A stretch of DNA of 64,000 nucleotides from CAWGJF01 sp963715745 (GTDB taxonomy: Bacteria > Bacteroidota > Ignavibacteria > Ignavibacteriales > Ignavibacteriaceae). Every line of letters begins with the position of its first letter. The first letter of the stretch is position 1. The position numbers and the translations under genes were made by a program. The notes beneath the pieces were generated by a model. The model saw nothing but the letters and a program-made list of their open reading frames with translations, was not told the DNA's origin and ran no database searches. The DNA is taken from positions 2,170,001-2,234,000 of the forward strand of contig OY970271.1 of the NCBI GenBank assembly GCA_963715745.1. The letters are read 5' to 3'. This document shows positions 43,505 to 52,544 of this stretch, piece by piece.

Positions 43505-45457
43505 ATGGATAAGATAAAAATTACATTTCCAGATGGTGCAGTTAAAGAATTTGATAAAGGAATTACTCCTTATCAAATCGCTGAATCAATTTCCAAAAGA
43601 CTTGCGGATGATTCACTTGCTGCAAAAGTAAATGATGATGTATTAGAAATGATCAGACCGATTGATAAGGATGCAACTATAAAATTTTTGAATTTTGATA
43701 CTGATGAAGGGAAAGAAGTTTACTGGCACTCTTCTTCTCATTTAATGGCTCATGCTATAAAATCAATTCATCCTGAAGCTAAGTTTGGTGTTGGTCCTGC
43801 AATTGAAAATGGATTTTATTATGATTTTGATATAAATGATAAACTCGGTGATGATGACCTTAAGAAAATTGAAGATAAAATGATTGTAATCGCCGGCGAG
43901 AATAACCCATTTGAAAGGGTTGAACTTTCGAAAAAAGATGCTATTGAGTTTTTCAAAAAACAGGAGGATCAATACAAAATTGAACTGCTTTCTGAGATGG
44001 ATGAAAATAGTGAGATAATAAGTATATACAATGAAGGTGAGTTTACAGATTTATGTCGTGGTCCTCATCTTCCTTCTACAGGAAAAATAAAATACATTAA
44101 ACTCTTAAGTGTTTCCGGATCATATTGGCGAGGTGATGAACATAACAAGCAGCTTCAGAGAATTTATGGAGTTTCTTTTCCTAAAAAGAAAATGCTGGAT
44201 GATTACCTTAAACGACTTGAAGAAGCGAAAAAACGGGATCACAGAAAATTAGGGAAAGAACTTGAACTATTTCTGATTACCAATAACGTTGGAAGTGGAT
44301 TACCAATCTGGCTTCCGAAAGGAACTATTCTTAGAGAAACTCTTGAAAATTATTTAAGAGGCGAGCAGAAAAAAAGAGGTTACCAACCGGTAATTACTCC
44401 GCACATTGGTAATATAAATTTGTACAAGACAAGTGGGCATTATCCATACTACAGTGACAGTCAATTCCCTCCGATGACTCTGGAAGATGGAAAGGAACAG
44501 TATCTACTTAAGCCGATGAATTGTCCTCATCATTTCCAGGTTTATGCTTCAAAACCAAGAAGTTACAGAGATCTGCCAATTCGTTTAACAGAATTCGGAA
44601 CTGTTTATCGTTACGAGCAATCAGGTGAATTGAACGGACTAACGAGAGTAAGGTCTTTTGCAGTTGATGATTCACATATTTTTGTTCGGCAGGATCAATT
44701 GCTTGAAGAAGTTTGCAATGTGATTGAACTAATACAGGTAGTATTCAAGCAGATGGGATTTGAGGATTTCTTTACACAACTTTCTTTCCGTGATAACAAT
44801 AATGAAAAGTACGGAGGCGATATCAGATTATGGGAAAGAGCTCAAAAAGAATTAATGGAAGCTGCTGACAAAATGAAATTAAATTATGTAGTTGCAGAAG
44901 GTGAAGCAGCATTCTATGGACCTAAAATAGATTTTATGGTACGTGATGCTTTAGACAGAAAATGGCAGCTAGGAACGGTTCAGGTTGATTATGTAATGCC
45001 TGAGAGATTTGATCTTGAATACACAGGAAGTGACGGACAAAAACACAGACCTGTTGTTATTCACCGGGCACCATTTGGTTCACTCGAAAGATTTATTGGA
45101 ATTCTTATTGAACATTATGCTGGTGAATTTCCTTTGTGGCTTGCGCCTACTCAGGTAGTAGTAATTCCAATTTCACAAAACTTTATTGAATATGCTTCAG
45201 AAGTTTTTAATGAATTAAAGAAAAATGATATACGGGCTGAGATTGACGAAAGAAATGAAAAAGTTGGATATAAAATCCGTGATTGGGAACTGAAAAAAGT
45301 CCCGTATATGATAATTGTTGGAGAAAAAGAAGCAGAATCAGGAAATATTTCAGTAAGAAAGCATAAAGAAGGGGATAAAGGAACCTTCAAATTATCAGAA
45401 TTTATTGATAATATTGTAGATGAAATTGATAAAAAAGAAATTTTAACAACAAAGTGA
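43505..45457 (+). CDS. thrS: Threonyl-tRNA synthetase
   Basis: 650 residues with the full domain set: TGS domain (1-62), editing domain with HSSSHLMAHAIKSIHP (the H-x3-H pair) and a distal CRGPHLPST, and the class II catalytic core with MNCPHHFQVY (zinc Cys), FGTVYRYEQSGELNGL (motif 2) and VVIHRAPFGSLERF (motif 3, zinc His). The anticodon-binding domain (APTQVVVIPISQNF) ends the protein. It charges tRNA-Thr. It begins the translation operon with infC, rpmI, rplT, pheS and pheT. Confidence 0.98.
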   Translation: MDKIKITFPDGAVKEFDKGITPYQIAESISKRLADDSLAAKVNDDVLEMIRPIDKDATIKFLNFDTDEGKEVYWHSSSHLMAHAIKSIHPEAKFGVGPAIENGFYYDFDINDKLGDDDLKKIEDKMIVIAGENNPFERVELSKKDAIEFFKKQEDQYKIELLSEMDENSEIISIYNEGEFTDLCRGPHLPSTGKIKYIKLLSVSGSYWRGDEHNKQLQRIYGVSFPKKKMLDDYLKRLEEAKKRDHRKLGKELELFLITNNVGSGLPIWLPKGTILRETLENYLRGEQKKRGYQPVITPHIGNINLYKTSGHYPYYSDSQFPPMTLEDGKEQYLLKPMNCPHHFQVYASKPRSYRDLPIRLTEFGTVYRYEQSGELNGLTRVRSFAVDDSHIFVRQDQLLEEVCNVIELIQVVFKQMGFEDFFTQLSFRDNNNEKYGGDIRLWERAQKELMEAADKMKLNYVVAEGEAAFYGPKIDFMVRDALDRKWQLGTVQVDYVMPERFDLEYTGSDGQKHRPVVIHRAPFGSLERFIGILIEHYAGEFPLWLAPTQVVVIPISQNFIEYASEVFNELKKNDIRAEIDERNEKVGYKIRDWELKKVPYMIIVGEKEAESGNISVRKHKEGDKGTFKLSEFIDNIVDEIDKKEILTTK

Positions 45458-45465
45458 GGTAGCAT

Positions 45466-46002
45466 ATCGCTCAAAAAGATAAAACAAGGGTGAATGAAGA
45501 TATAAAAACTTCGAAAGTTAGAGTAATTGATATTGATGGAAAACAGCTTGGAGTATTCTTGATAAAAGATGCTTTACGACTGGCTAAGGAAAGAGAAAGG
45601 GACCTGGTTGAAATTGCACCACAAGCTGATCCGCCTGTTTGCAAAATAATTGATTTTGGAAAATTCAGATACGAACTTCAAAAGAAAGAGAAACATCAGA
45701 AGAAAAATCAAACAGTTTCGGTTCTTAAAGAAATAAGATTTCATCCTAATACTGATGTGCATGACTTTGAATTTAAAACAAGACATGCAATTAATTTTTT
45801 AGAAGATGGAAATAAAGTAAAAGCAACGGTAATGTTTAAAGGTAGAGAAATGGCTTATACAGAACAGGGAGAAGAATTGCTTAACAGATTTATTGAAAGA
45901 ACAGAAGAGTATTCAAAACTTGAGGCACCTATAAAATTAGAGGGTAGAAACATGAGTGTTATTTTGGTGCCATTGCCAAAAAAAGGAAAGAAAAACAAAT
46001 AA
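45466..46002 (+). CDS. infC: Translation initiation factor IF-3, AUC start
   Basis: 178 residues from an ATC at 45466, preceded by GAGGT (45456-45460) at 5-base spacing. This gives M-AQKDKTRVNEDIKTSKVR, the usual IF-3 N-terminus R-V-N-E-x-I. A GTG at 45490 would cut off eight residues of that end and has no ribosome-binding site; an in-frame TAG lies two codons above ATC, so no other start is possible. IF-3 itself discriminates against rare starts such as AUU/AUC, so the codon implies autoregulation as known in other bacteria. The C-terminal domain (EIRFHPNTDVHDFEFKTRHA) is complete. It lies 8 bases after thrS. Confidence 0.95.
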   Translation: MAQKDKTRVNEDIKTSKVRVIDIDGKQLGVFLIKDALRLAKERERDLVEIAPQADPPVCKIIDFGKFRYELQKKEKHQKKNQTVSVLKEIRFHPNTDVHDFEFKTRHAINFLEDGNKVKATVMFKGREMAYTEQGEELLNRFIERTEEYSKLEAPIKLEGRNMSVILVPLPKKGKKNK

Positions 46003-46020
46003 TAAATCAGGAAGAATAAA

Positions 46021-46212
46021 ATGCCTAAAATGAAAAGCAACAGAGGTGCATCGAAGTCTTTCAGAAAGACTGCATCCGGTGGTTATAAAAGAAAGAAAGC
46101 ATATAAAAGTCATATCCTGACTTCTAAAGACAGAAAGACTAAAAGAAATCTGAGAAAACCTACGATGGTTTCTGATGCAGATTTAAAAAGTGTAAAATTA
46201 ATGGTTCATTAA
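46021..46212 (+). CDS. rpmI: 50S ribosomal protein L35
   Basis: 63 residues, highly basic: PKMKSNRGASKSFRKTASGG, then KAYKSHILTSKDRKTKRNLR. Normal length and family pattern. It lies 18 bases after infC and 16 before rplT, the standard infC-rpmI-rplT order. Regulation by L20 through the leader is known in other bacteria but no leader structure is evident here. Confidence 0.97.
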   Translation: MPKMKSNRGASKSFRKTASGGYKRKKAYKSHILTSKDRKTKRNLRKPTMVSDADLKSVKLMVH

Positions 46213-46228
46213 ACGAGGTAGATAAAAA

Positions 46229-46576
46229 ATGCCACGAGCAACAAATAAAGTAGCTTCAAGAAAAAGACGCAAAAAAATATTAAAGCAATCTAAAGGTTAC
46301 TGGGGCGCCAGAGGCAATGTTTATACAATTGCCAAAAATGCCGTTGAAAAAGGATTGGTCCATGCTTACAGGGACAGAAGGTTAAAAAAGAGATCATTCC
46401 GCCAATTATGGATTGTTAGAATTAACGCCGCTGCAAGACAAAACGGTACAACATATTCAAAATTGATAAATTCCCTTAATGATAAAGGGGTTGTAATCAA
46501 TAGAAAAATACTCGCCAGTCTTGCTGTTGAAAATCCAAATGCTTTCAGTGAACTTGTTAAGTTTGCTGTTAATTAA
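46229..46576 (+). CDS. rplT: 50S ribosomal protein L20
   Basis: 115 residues: PRATNKVASRKRRKKILKQS, KGYWGARGNVYTIAKNAVEK, RDRRLKKRSFRQLWIVRINA, ending with the helical domain. It binds 23S rRNA early in 50S assembly. It is the fourth gene of the operon, followed by a hairpin that separates it from pheS. Confidence 0.98.
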   Translation: MPRATNKVASRKRRKKILKQSKGYWGARGNVYTIAKNAVEKGLVHAYRDRRLKKRSFRQLWIVRINAAARQNGTTYSKLINSLNDKGVVINRKILASLAVENPNAFSELVKFAVN

Positions 46577-46582
46577 TTTCAA

Positions 46583-46620
46583 ACCCTCTTTGTTTAAATT
46601 TATTTAATTACAGAGAGGGT
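46583..46620 (+). terminator. Hairpin between rplT and pheS
   Basis: Stem ACCCTCTTTGT / ACAGAGAGGGT (46583-46593 and 46610-46620, one mismatch), loop 16 bases, then ATTACTTT. The weak U-tract suggests partial termination or processing. Confidence 0.6.
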
Positions 46621-46649
46621 ATTACTTTAAATTATCCAGTTCAATAAAA

Positions 46650-47663
46650 ATGCTTCTCGAAGAAATAGATCAAATCAACTCTTTATTTAATTCTGACCTG
46701 GTATCAGTTCAGAATTCCGAACAACTGGAAAAAATCAGGATAAAATACCTTAGCAAAAATGGTTTGGTTACCGGTTTATTTGAAAAACTAAATTCAATCC
46801 CTAAAGAAGAAAAACCTGCTGTCGGGAAAAAACTGAATTTATTTCGTTCAGAGGTAAATAATAAGTTCAATTCACTAAAAAATTCTTTTGAAGAAAAAGA
46901 TGGCAGAACCGGAAGTGATATAGACCTCACTTTGCCGGGGAAAAAGATTGATGTTGGTAGCAAACACATCCTTACTCAAACTATGGTTGAGATAAAAGAA
47001 ATTTTCAAAGGTCTTGGATTTTCAACTGTTGAAGGACCGGAACTCGAATCTGATTACTATAATTTTGAAGCATTAAATTTCCCACCAGATCATCCAGCTA
47101 GAGATATGCAGGATACTTATTTCATAAGTAAAAACTTTGTTTTACGCACACACACAACTCCTGTTCAAATTAGAATTATGGAAAAACAGCAGCCTCCTGT
47201 CCGCGCAATTATGCCGGGAAAAGTTTACAGGAATGAAGCTGTTAGTGCGCGAAGCTATTGCACATTTCACCAGATTGACGGGATTTATGTTGATACTAAT
47301 GTAACTTTTGCTGAACTAAAAGGAACACTTGTTTCCTTTGCACATCAATTCTACGGAAAAGATCTTCCATACAGGTTCAGACCAAGCTTTTTCCCATTTA
47401 CAGAGCCAAGTGCCGAAATGGATATACATTGTTTTAACTGCAATGGCAAAGGCTGCAAACTCTGTAAAGGAACCGGTTGGCTTGAAATTCTTGGTTGCGG
47501 AATGGTTGATCCAAACGTATTTAAATACGTTAATTACGATTCAGAAAAATATTCTGGTTATGCTTTTGGAATGGGAATCGAACGCATCGCGATGATGAAA
47601 TATGGAATAGATGATATAAGAATTATTTATGAAAACGATCTGCGATTTTTAAAACAATTTTAA
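46650..47663 (+). CDS. pheS: Phenylalanyl-tRNA synthetase alpha subunit
   Basis: 337 residues. The N-terminal coiled-coil (to ~90) binds tRNA. The class II core has LGFSTVEGPELESDYYNFEA, then MQDTYFISKNFVLRTHTTPV, PGKVYRNEAVSARSYCTFHQ, and GMGIERIAMMKYGIDDIR (motif 3). A CFNCNGKGCKLCKGTGWLEI segment carries four Cys, a metal-binding pattern seen in many PheS. It pairs with PheT, encoded 5 bases downstream. Confidence 0.98.
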   Translation: MLLEEIDQINSLFNSDLVSVQNSEQLEKIRIKYLSKNGLVTGLFEKLNSIPKEEKPAVGKKLNLFRSEVNNKFNSLKNSFEEKDGRTGSDIDLTLPGKKIDVGSKHILTQTMVEIKEIFKGLGFSTVEGPELESDYYNFEALNFPPDHPARDMQDTYFISKNFVLRTHTTPVQIRIMEKQQPPVRAIMPGKVYRNEAVSARSYCTFHQIDGIYVDTNVTFAELKGTLVSFAHQFYGKDLPYRFRPSFFPFTEPSAEMDIHCFNCNGKGCKLCKGTGWLEILGCGMVDPNVFKYVNYDSEKYSGYAFGMGIERIAMMKYGIDDIRIIYENDLRFLKQF

Positions 47664-47668
47664 TTTAG

Positions 47669-50071
47669 ATGAAAATTTCTCTTAACTGGTTAAAAGAATA
47701 TGTCGATCTGAAAGGAATTTCTGTAAAAGAAATTGTTCATCAGTTAACTATGTCCGGTTTGGAAGTTGAAGAATATGTTGACCAGAATGAGCTTTATAAA
47801 AATTTTGTCGTTGGAAGTGTTGTTAAAAAAGAAAAACATCAAAATGCAGACAAATTATCTGTCTGCATGGTTAATGATGGAACTGAAGAATTGCAGGTTA
47901 TCTGTGGTGCGCCAAATGTTGAAGCAGGGCAAAAAGTTGTATTTGCTAAAATTGGTGCAATTATTCCAAATGGAAATTTTGAGATAAAGAAAGCAAAAAT
48001 TCGAGGTGTTGAATCATTCGGAATGATTTGTGCAGAAGATGAACTTGATTTAAGTGATGATCATTCAGGTATAATGATTCTTGAAAATAACTTACAGGCA
48101 GGAACTCCAATCACAGAAGCTTTAGGTCTAAATGATGTATTGATGGAAATTGCAATAACACCAAACAGACCTGATGCACTTTCACATATTGGTGTTGCAA
48201 GAGATTTGTCGGCAATTTTTGACAGAGATTTAAAACTTCCTAAAATTAATTTTAAAGAATCAGATAAGAGAATTTCTGAGTATGCATCAATCGAAATTGA
48301 AGATACTATTAATTGTCCGCGTTATTCTTCCAGAGTTGTTATTGAAGTTAAAATTAAGGAATCTCCTGATTGGTTAAAGAAAAAAATAAGCTCAATAGGA
48401 TTACGACCTATTAACAATGTTGTTGATATAACTAATTATCTGCTTCATGAAACCGGGCAGCCGCTTCACGCTTTTGATTTGGATAAATTAGCAGGTAAAA
48501 AAATTGTAGTCAGAAGCACAAAAGATAAAATCAGATTTACTACCCTTGATTCCAAAAATCGTGAACTCCCTGAATATACTCTAATGATTTGCGATGGGCA
48601 AAATGAAGTTGCAATTGCCGGAGTTATGGGTGGCGAAAATTCTGAAGTAACAAACCAAACAAAAAATATTTTAATTGAGAGTGCTTATTTCAATCCGTCT
48701 TCGATTCGAAAAACTTCAAAATCATTAATGCTTTCAACAGACGCTTCATATCGGTTTGAACGGGGAACTGATCTTTCAAACACTCTTTATGTTGCTGAAA
48801 GAGCTGCGCAATTAATTTCAGAGTTAGGAAATGGAAAAATAGTTAAAGGATCAATTGATGTTTATCCGAAAAAGATTCTGCCAAAAGAATTAAAATTGAG
48901 GTTAAACAAAGTAGAATCTTTGCTTGGTTATAAAATTGAAAAACAGAAAATTCAAAAAATTCTTAACAGACTCGGAATAAATATTCTAAAAGATTTAGGT
49001 GAATCGCTTGAGGTTACTGTTCCACTTAACCGACCTGATATAGAAAGAGAAGTTGATTTGATTGAAGAGATTGCAAGGATATTCAGCTATGATAAAATTC
49101 CAACAGTTCATAAAATTGGAATCACGCTTGAACAAAAGGAAGATGAGTCTGGATTTGCTGATAAAGTTAGAGAGGTTGCAGTTTCACTTGGATTATTTGA
49201 AATGATAAACAATCCTTTGCAATCAGAAAAAATGACAAAACTCGAAGGCAATGAGATTGCAATTTCAAATCCACAAAGCCTAGATATGGGATTTTTAAGA
49301 ACCTCACTTTTGGCAGGCACTTTGCAGACTGTTTCAAATAACATCAACAAAAATCAGAAGGATCTTGCTCTTTTTGAGATTGGAGATGTTTTTCAGAAAC
49401 AGAATAATGATATAAATTCTTTTGATGATTTCTCAGAATCTACAAATTTAATATTTGTAGTTACTGGCAGTCGACTTAGAAGAGCGTGGTATAATAAAGA
49501 AGAAAAATATGATTTCTTTTACCTGAAAGGATTGATTGATACACTTTTAGCTAAAATTTCGCTTGACAATGAATTAACGGATTCATATAATTCAGGTGAA
49601 AAAAGTATTTACGAGTATCAGTTCACTAAAAACTTTAATAGTGAAGATATTGGTAAAGGCGGAAAGTTAAATAAATTTGTTCTTAAACAATTTGATATTG
49701 ATCAGGATGTCTTCTGTTTTGAATTTAATCTTAACAAGTTGAAATCAATAAAGACAAAGAGGAAGAGTTATTCTGAACCGTTAAGATTTCCAAATGTTTT
49801 AAAAGACTTTGCATTTATTCTTGACCGCAAAGTAAAATATTCTGAATTAAAAGAATTCATTACAAAAAATGCTTCTCCTCTTTTAAAATCAGTTAATGTT
49901 TTTGACGTTTACGAAAGCAAGGAAATTGAAAATGATAAAAGGAGCATTGCAATAAATCTTGAATATTATGATAATGAAAGAACATTAACTGCAGATGAAG
50001 TTGAAAAAGATTTCTTAAACCTGATCGATCTTATTAAAAGTAAATTTAATGCAGTTTTAAGAGGTAATTAA
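47669..50071 (+). CDS. pheT: Phenylalanyl-tRNA synthetase beta subunit
   Basis: 800 residues with the expected order: EMAP/tRNA-binding domain (residues ~40-150, VVGSVVKKEKHQNADKLSVC), B3/B4 editing region (GLRPINNVVDITNYLLHETG then QPLHAFD), B5 domain, the catalytic-like core (LFEIGDVF) and a C-terminal anticodon-binding FDX-ACB domain (YSEPLRFPNVLKDFAFILDR). Together with PheS it forms an alpha2beta2 enzyme that charges tRNA-Phe and hydrolyses mischarged Tyr. Confidence 0.98.
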   Translation: MKISLNWLKEYVDLKGISVKEIVHQLTMSGLEVEEYVDQNELYKNFVVGSVVKKEKHQNADKLSVCMVNDGTEELQVICGAPNVEAGQKVVFAKIGAIIPNGNFEIKKAKIRGVESFGMICAEDELDLSDDHSGIMILENNLQAGTPITEALGLNDVLMEIAITPNRPDALSHIGVARDLSAIFDRDLKLPKINFKESDKRISEYASIEIEDTINCPRYSSRVVIEVKIKESPDWLKKKISSIGLRPINNVVDITNYLLHETGQPLHAFDLDKLAGKKIVVRSTKDKIRFTTLDSKNRELPEYTLMICDGQNEVAIAGVMGGENSEVTNQTKNILIESAYFNPSSIRKTSKSLMLSTDASYRFERGTDLSNTLYVAERAAQLISELGNGKIVKGSIDVYPKKILPKELKLRLNKVESLLGYKIEKQKIQKILNRLGINILKDLGESLEVTVPLNRPDIEREVDLIEEIARIFSYDKIPTVHKIGITLEQKEDESGFADKVREVAVSLGLFEMINNPLQSEKMTKLEGNEIAISNPQSLDMGFLRTSLLAGTLQTVSNNINKNQKDLALFEIGDVFQKQNNDINSFDDFSESTNLIFVVTGSRLRRAWYNKEEKYDFFYLKGLIDTLLAKISLDNELTDSYNSGEKSIYEYQFTKNFNSEDIGKGGKLNKFVLKQFDIDQDVFCFEFNLNKLKSIKTKRKSYSEPLRFPNVLKDFAFILDRKVKYSELKEFITKNASPLLKSVNVFDVYESKEIENDKRSIAINLEYYDNERTLTADEVEKDFLNLIDLIKSKFNAVLRGN

Positions 50072-50383
50072 TTGGTGGATCTTGCAAAATACGAAAACCT
50101 AATTGGGGAATTAGGTGCAATTGAATCCCGGGTTGAAATACTGAAAAATAAATTTTATGATACCCAGGAAAGAAACAGTGAACTGGAAATTTCATTAGAA
50201 GAAACTATTCAGCAAAAGAAGGATCTGCTTCAAAAGGTAGTTGGTCTTGAAGGGGAGATTGAATTGTTAAAAGGAGAAATGGAGAATTCATTATTCAAAT
50301 CTTTAACACCGGAGGAGAAAGAGACTTTGAAAGTTAAAATAAAAGGTTTAATTTCTAAATTAGATAATTACATAAGTTCTTAA
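50072..50383 (+). CDS. Short coiled-coil protein (ZapB-like position)
   Basis: 103 residues, almost entirely heptad coiled coil (residues ~8-85, NSELEISLEETIQQKKDLL). The start is TTG 50072 or GTG 50075, served by the GAGGT near 50060 inside the pheT end. The C-terminus PEEKETLKVKIKGLISKLD resembles small helical partners found next to zapA in Bacteroidota. It lies directly after the pheT stop and 13 bases before zapA, so it is co-transcribed. A role in Z-ring assembly with ZapA is likely by position, not by motif. Confidence 0.75.
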   Translation: MVDLAKYENLIGELGAIESRVEILKNKFYDTQERNSELEISLEETIQQKKDLLQKVVGLEGEIELLKGEMENSLFKSLTPEEKETLKVKIKGLISKLDNYISS

Positions 50384-50396
50384 TTAAATTGATTGT

Positions 50397-50711
50397 TTGG
50401 TGGATAAGACATTTATGCCCGATAAAAAGAAGCTAAAAATCAAAATATTTGATAAAGAGTATTCCCTCTTAGTAGAAAATGAAGAAATAGCCAAAGAGTT
50501 GGCTATTTATGTTAATAAAGTAATGGAAGAGACAAAAGAAGAATTGCCTGATCAGGCAGCGCAAACTATTGCTATTATTGCATGTTTAAACATTGCTTAC
50601 GATTTGTTCATTGAAAAGAATAAAAACCGGGAATTTTTGATTCAAGCTTCCGATAAGGTAAAAAAATTAAAGCTTCTTTTAAGCGAACCTGAAATGTCTG
50701 ACCCATCTTAA
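50397..50711 (+). CDS. zapA: Cell-division protein ZapA
   Basis: 104 residues (98 if the ATG at 50415 is used; TTG 50397 and GTG 50400 are alternatives). The N-terminal beta unit KKLKIKIFDKEYSLLVENEE, then IAKELAIYVNKVMEE, and the coiled coil IIACLNIAYDLFIEKNKNRE match ZapA, which cross-links FtsZ filaments. It is followed at once by the 6S RNA gene, a conserved neighbourhood. Confidence 0.87.
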   Translation: MVDKTFMPDKKKLKIKIFDKEYSLLVENEEIAKELAIYVNKVMEETKEELPDQAAQTIAIIACLNIAYDLFIEKNKNREFLIQASDKVKKLKLLLSEPEMSDPS

Positions 50712-50714
50712 ATT

Positions 50715-50922
50715 TACCGCTCCGCCGCTCCTTTATTAATATGGAAAACTAACACCATAGCAATAGGGAGTATGACTTCGGCGTGTATTACAGGCCTCAA
50801 CTTCAGATTTTTATCTGAAGATTTGCTTATGCAACAGTGGAAGTAAAAAGCGTTCGGGAATATTCCCACTGTGATAGAATAGGGTTTTTCCTATTAATCA
50901 CGGGGGGTGGTACGGAGCGGGT
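50715..50922 (+). ncRNA. ssrS: 6S RNA
   Basis: Intergenic RNA between zapA and rny. The closing stem is CCGCTCCG (50717-50724) with CGGAGCGG (50913-50920). An internal hairpin CTTCAGAT / ATCTGAAG lies near 50810, and a long rod with a central open region is consistent with the bubble that mimics an open promoter and binds sigma-70 RNA polymerase. GTGGTACGGAGCGG is the 3' end. The location (ZapA downstream gene) and size (~205 nt) fit known 6S RNAs, including forms near rplT/zapA in Bacteroidota. Ends are approximate. Confidence 0.8.
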
Positions 50923-50950
50923 TAATAAATTAAAATTACCGGAGGCATAA

Positions 50951-52513
50951 ATGGATGTAGTGTTGCTAATACCTATGGTAGTAGTCCTGATTGTTATTTT
51001 CTTTTACCTGGGTTGGATGTTTAACTCAAGAATCGGTAAAAAAAGTCTTGCTTCTGCTGAAGAAGAAGCAAAGAAAATTCTGGCTGATGCTGATAAAGAA
51101 TCAAAAAATATAAAGAGAGAAAAATTACTTGAAGTAAAAGACGAATGGTATAAGAAGAAACTTGAATTTGATAAAGAAGTTCAGTCAAAAAAACAGAAGC
51201 TTGCTAATCTTGAAAAACAATTAAATACTCGTGAAGAGAACAACGAGAAAAAATTTGAACTGATTCTTCAAAAGGAAACTGAAAATAAGAAGATAGAAAA
51301 AGAACTTCAGGAACTACAAAATACTCTCCTTCAGAAAAAAGAAGATATTGAAAAACTGGAGCAGGAACAAAATTCCCGCCTTGAAGCTATTTCCGGTTTG
51401 ACAACCGAAGAAGCCAAAAAAATGCTCATCGATAATATGGTCAATCAGGCAAAGATTGATTCCGCCCAATTGATAAAAGAGCTTACCGACAAAGCAAAAG
51501 CCGAAGCAAAAAGAGAAGCACAAAAAATTATTGTACAATCAATACAAAGATCTGCTGCTGATTATTCTATTGAGACTACTGTATCAGTTGTTCAGATACA
51601 AAGTGATGAAATGAAAGGTAGAATTATCGGTAAGGAAGGAAGAAACATTCGTGCTTTTGAATCAGTCACTGGTGTTGATGTTATTGTTGATGATACTCCT
51701 GAAGCAGTAATCCTTTCTTCGTTCGATCAGTTCAGGCGAGAAATTGCCAGGGTTTCACTTGAAAGGCTAATTGCAGATGGCAGAATTCATCCTGCAAGAA
51801 TTGAAGAGGTTGTAGAAAAAGTACGACAGGAACTTGAAGAAGAATTAATAAAGGAGGGAGAAAATACTGTTCTTCAACTAGGTTTGCATAATATGCATAA
51901 CGAGCTAATAAAGCATATTGGAAAAATGAAATATAGATCGAGCTTTGGACAGAATTTATTACAGCATAGTATTGAAGTAGGTTATTTAACTGGAATCATG
52001 GCTGCGGAACTCGGTTTAGAAGTTAATCTTGCCAAGCGTGCCGGATTGCTTCACGATATAGGAAAGACAGTTGATAAAAGTGTTGAAGGTCCTCATGCTT
52101 TGCTTGGTTATGATATGACCAAAAAATATAACGAGCATGCAATTGTAGTTAATGCAGTTGGTTCCCATCACGAAGATATTGAGATGGAACATCCGATTGC
52201 AGCATTAGTTCAGGCAGCTGATGCAATTAGCGGAGCAAGACCCGGAGCAAGGAGAGAACCGCTTGAGAGTTACGTAAAAAGACTTGAGAATCTTGAAACT
52301 CTGGCAAAATCATTTGAAGGTGTTGCAAAAACTTATGCAATACAGGCCGGCAGGGAAGTGAGAGTAGTTGTAGAACACGATAAGATCGATGATTTACTTG
52401 CAGATAAACTTGCCAGGGAAATTTCGGCAAAAATTGAATCTGAAATGGAATACCCGGGCCAGATTAAAGTAACAGTAATAAGAGAAGTAAGAAAAATAAG
52501 TTACGCAAAATAA
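50951..52513 (+). CDS. rny: Ribonuclease Y
   Basis: 520 residues. An N-terminal membrane helix (VLLIPMVVVLIVIFFYLGWM) is followed by a long coiled coil (residues ~30-200), a KH RNA-binding domain (GRIIGKEGRNIRAFESVTGV) and an HD domain with GLLHDIGKTVDKSVEGPHAL and VGSHHEDIEMEHPIAALVQA, the metal-binding pairs. It is a membrane-bound endonuclease that starts mRNA decay. It has GGAGGC upstream and lies 30 bases after the 6S RNA gene. Length is typical. Confidence 0.98.
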   Translation: MDVVLLIPMVVVLIVIFFYLGWMFNSRIGKKSLASAEEEAKKILADADKESKNIKREKLLEVKDEWYKKKLEFDKEVQSKKQKLANLEKQLNTREENNEKKFELILQKETENKKIEKELQELQNTLLQKKEDIEKLEQEQNSRLEAISGLTTEEAKKMLIDNMVNQAKIDSAQLIKELTDKAKAEAKREAQKIIVQSIQRSAADYSIETTVSVVQIQSDEMKGRIIGKEGRNIRAFESVTGVDVIVDDTPEAVILSSFDQFRREIARVSLERLIADGRIHPARIEEVVEKVRQELEEELIKEGENTVLQLGLHNMHNELIKHIGKMKYRSSFGQNLLQHSIEVGYLTGIMAAELGLEVNLAKRAGLLHDIGKTVDKSVEGPHALLGYDMTKKYNEHAIVVNAVGSHHEDIEMEHPIAALVQAADAISGARPGARREPLESYVKRLENLETLAKSFEGVAKTYAIQAGREVRVVVEHDKIDDLLADKLAREISAKIESEMEYPGQIKVTVIREVRKISYAK

Positions 52514-52544
52514 TTTTAGCTGTTTACTTTAATTATAGCTGGTT

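Noticed and set aside
45151..45474. Minus-strand 107-codon frame opposite the thrS end
   Set aside because: Fully antisense to conserved thrS coding sequence; no independent support.
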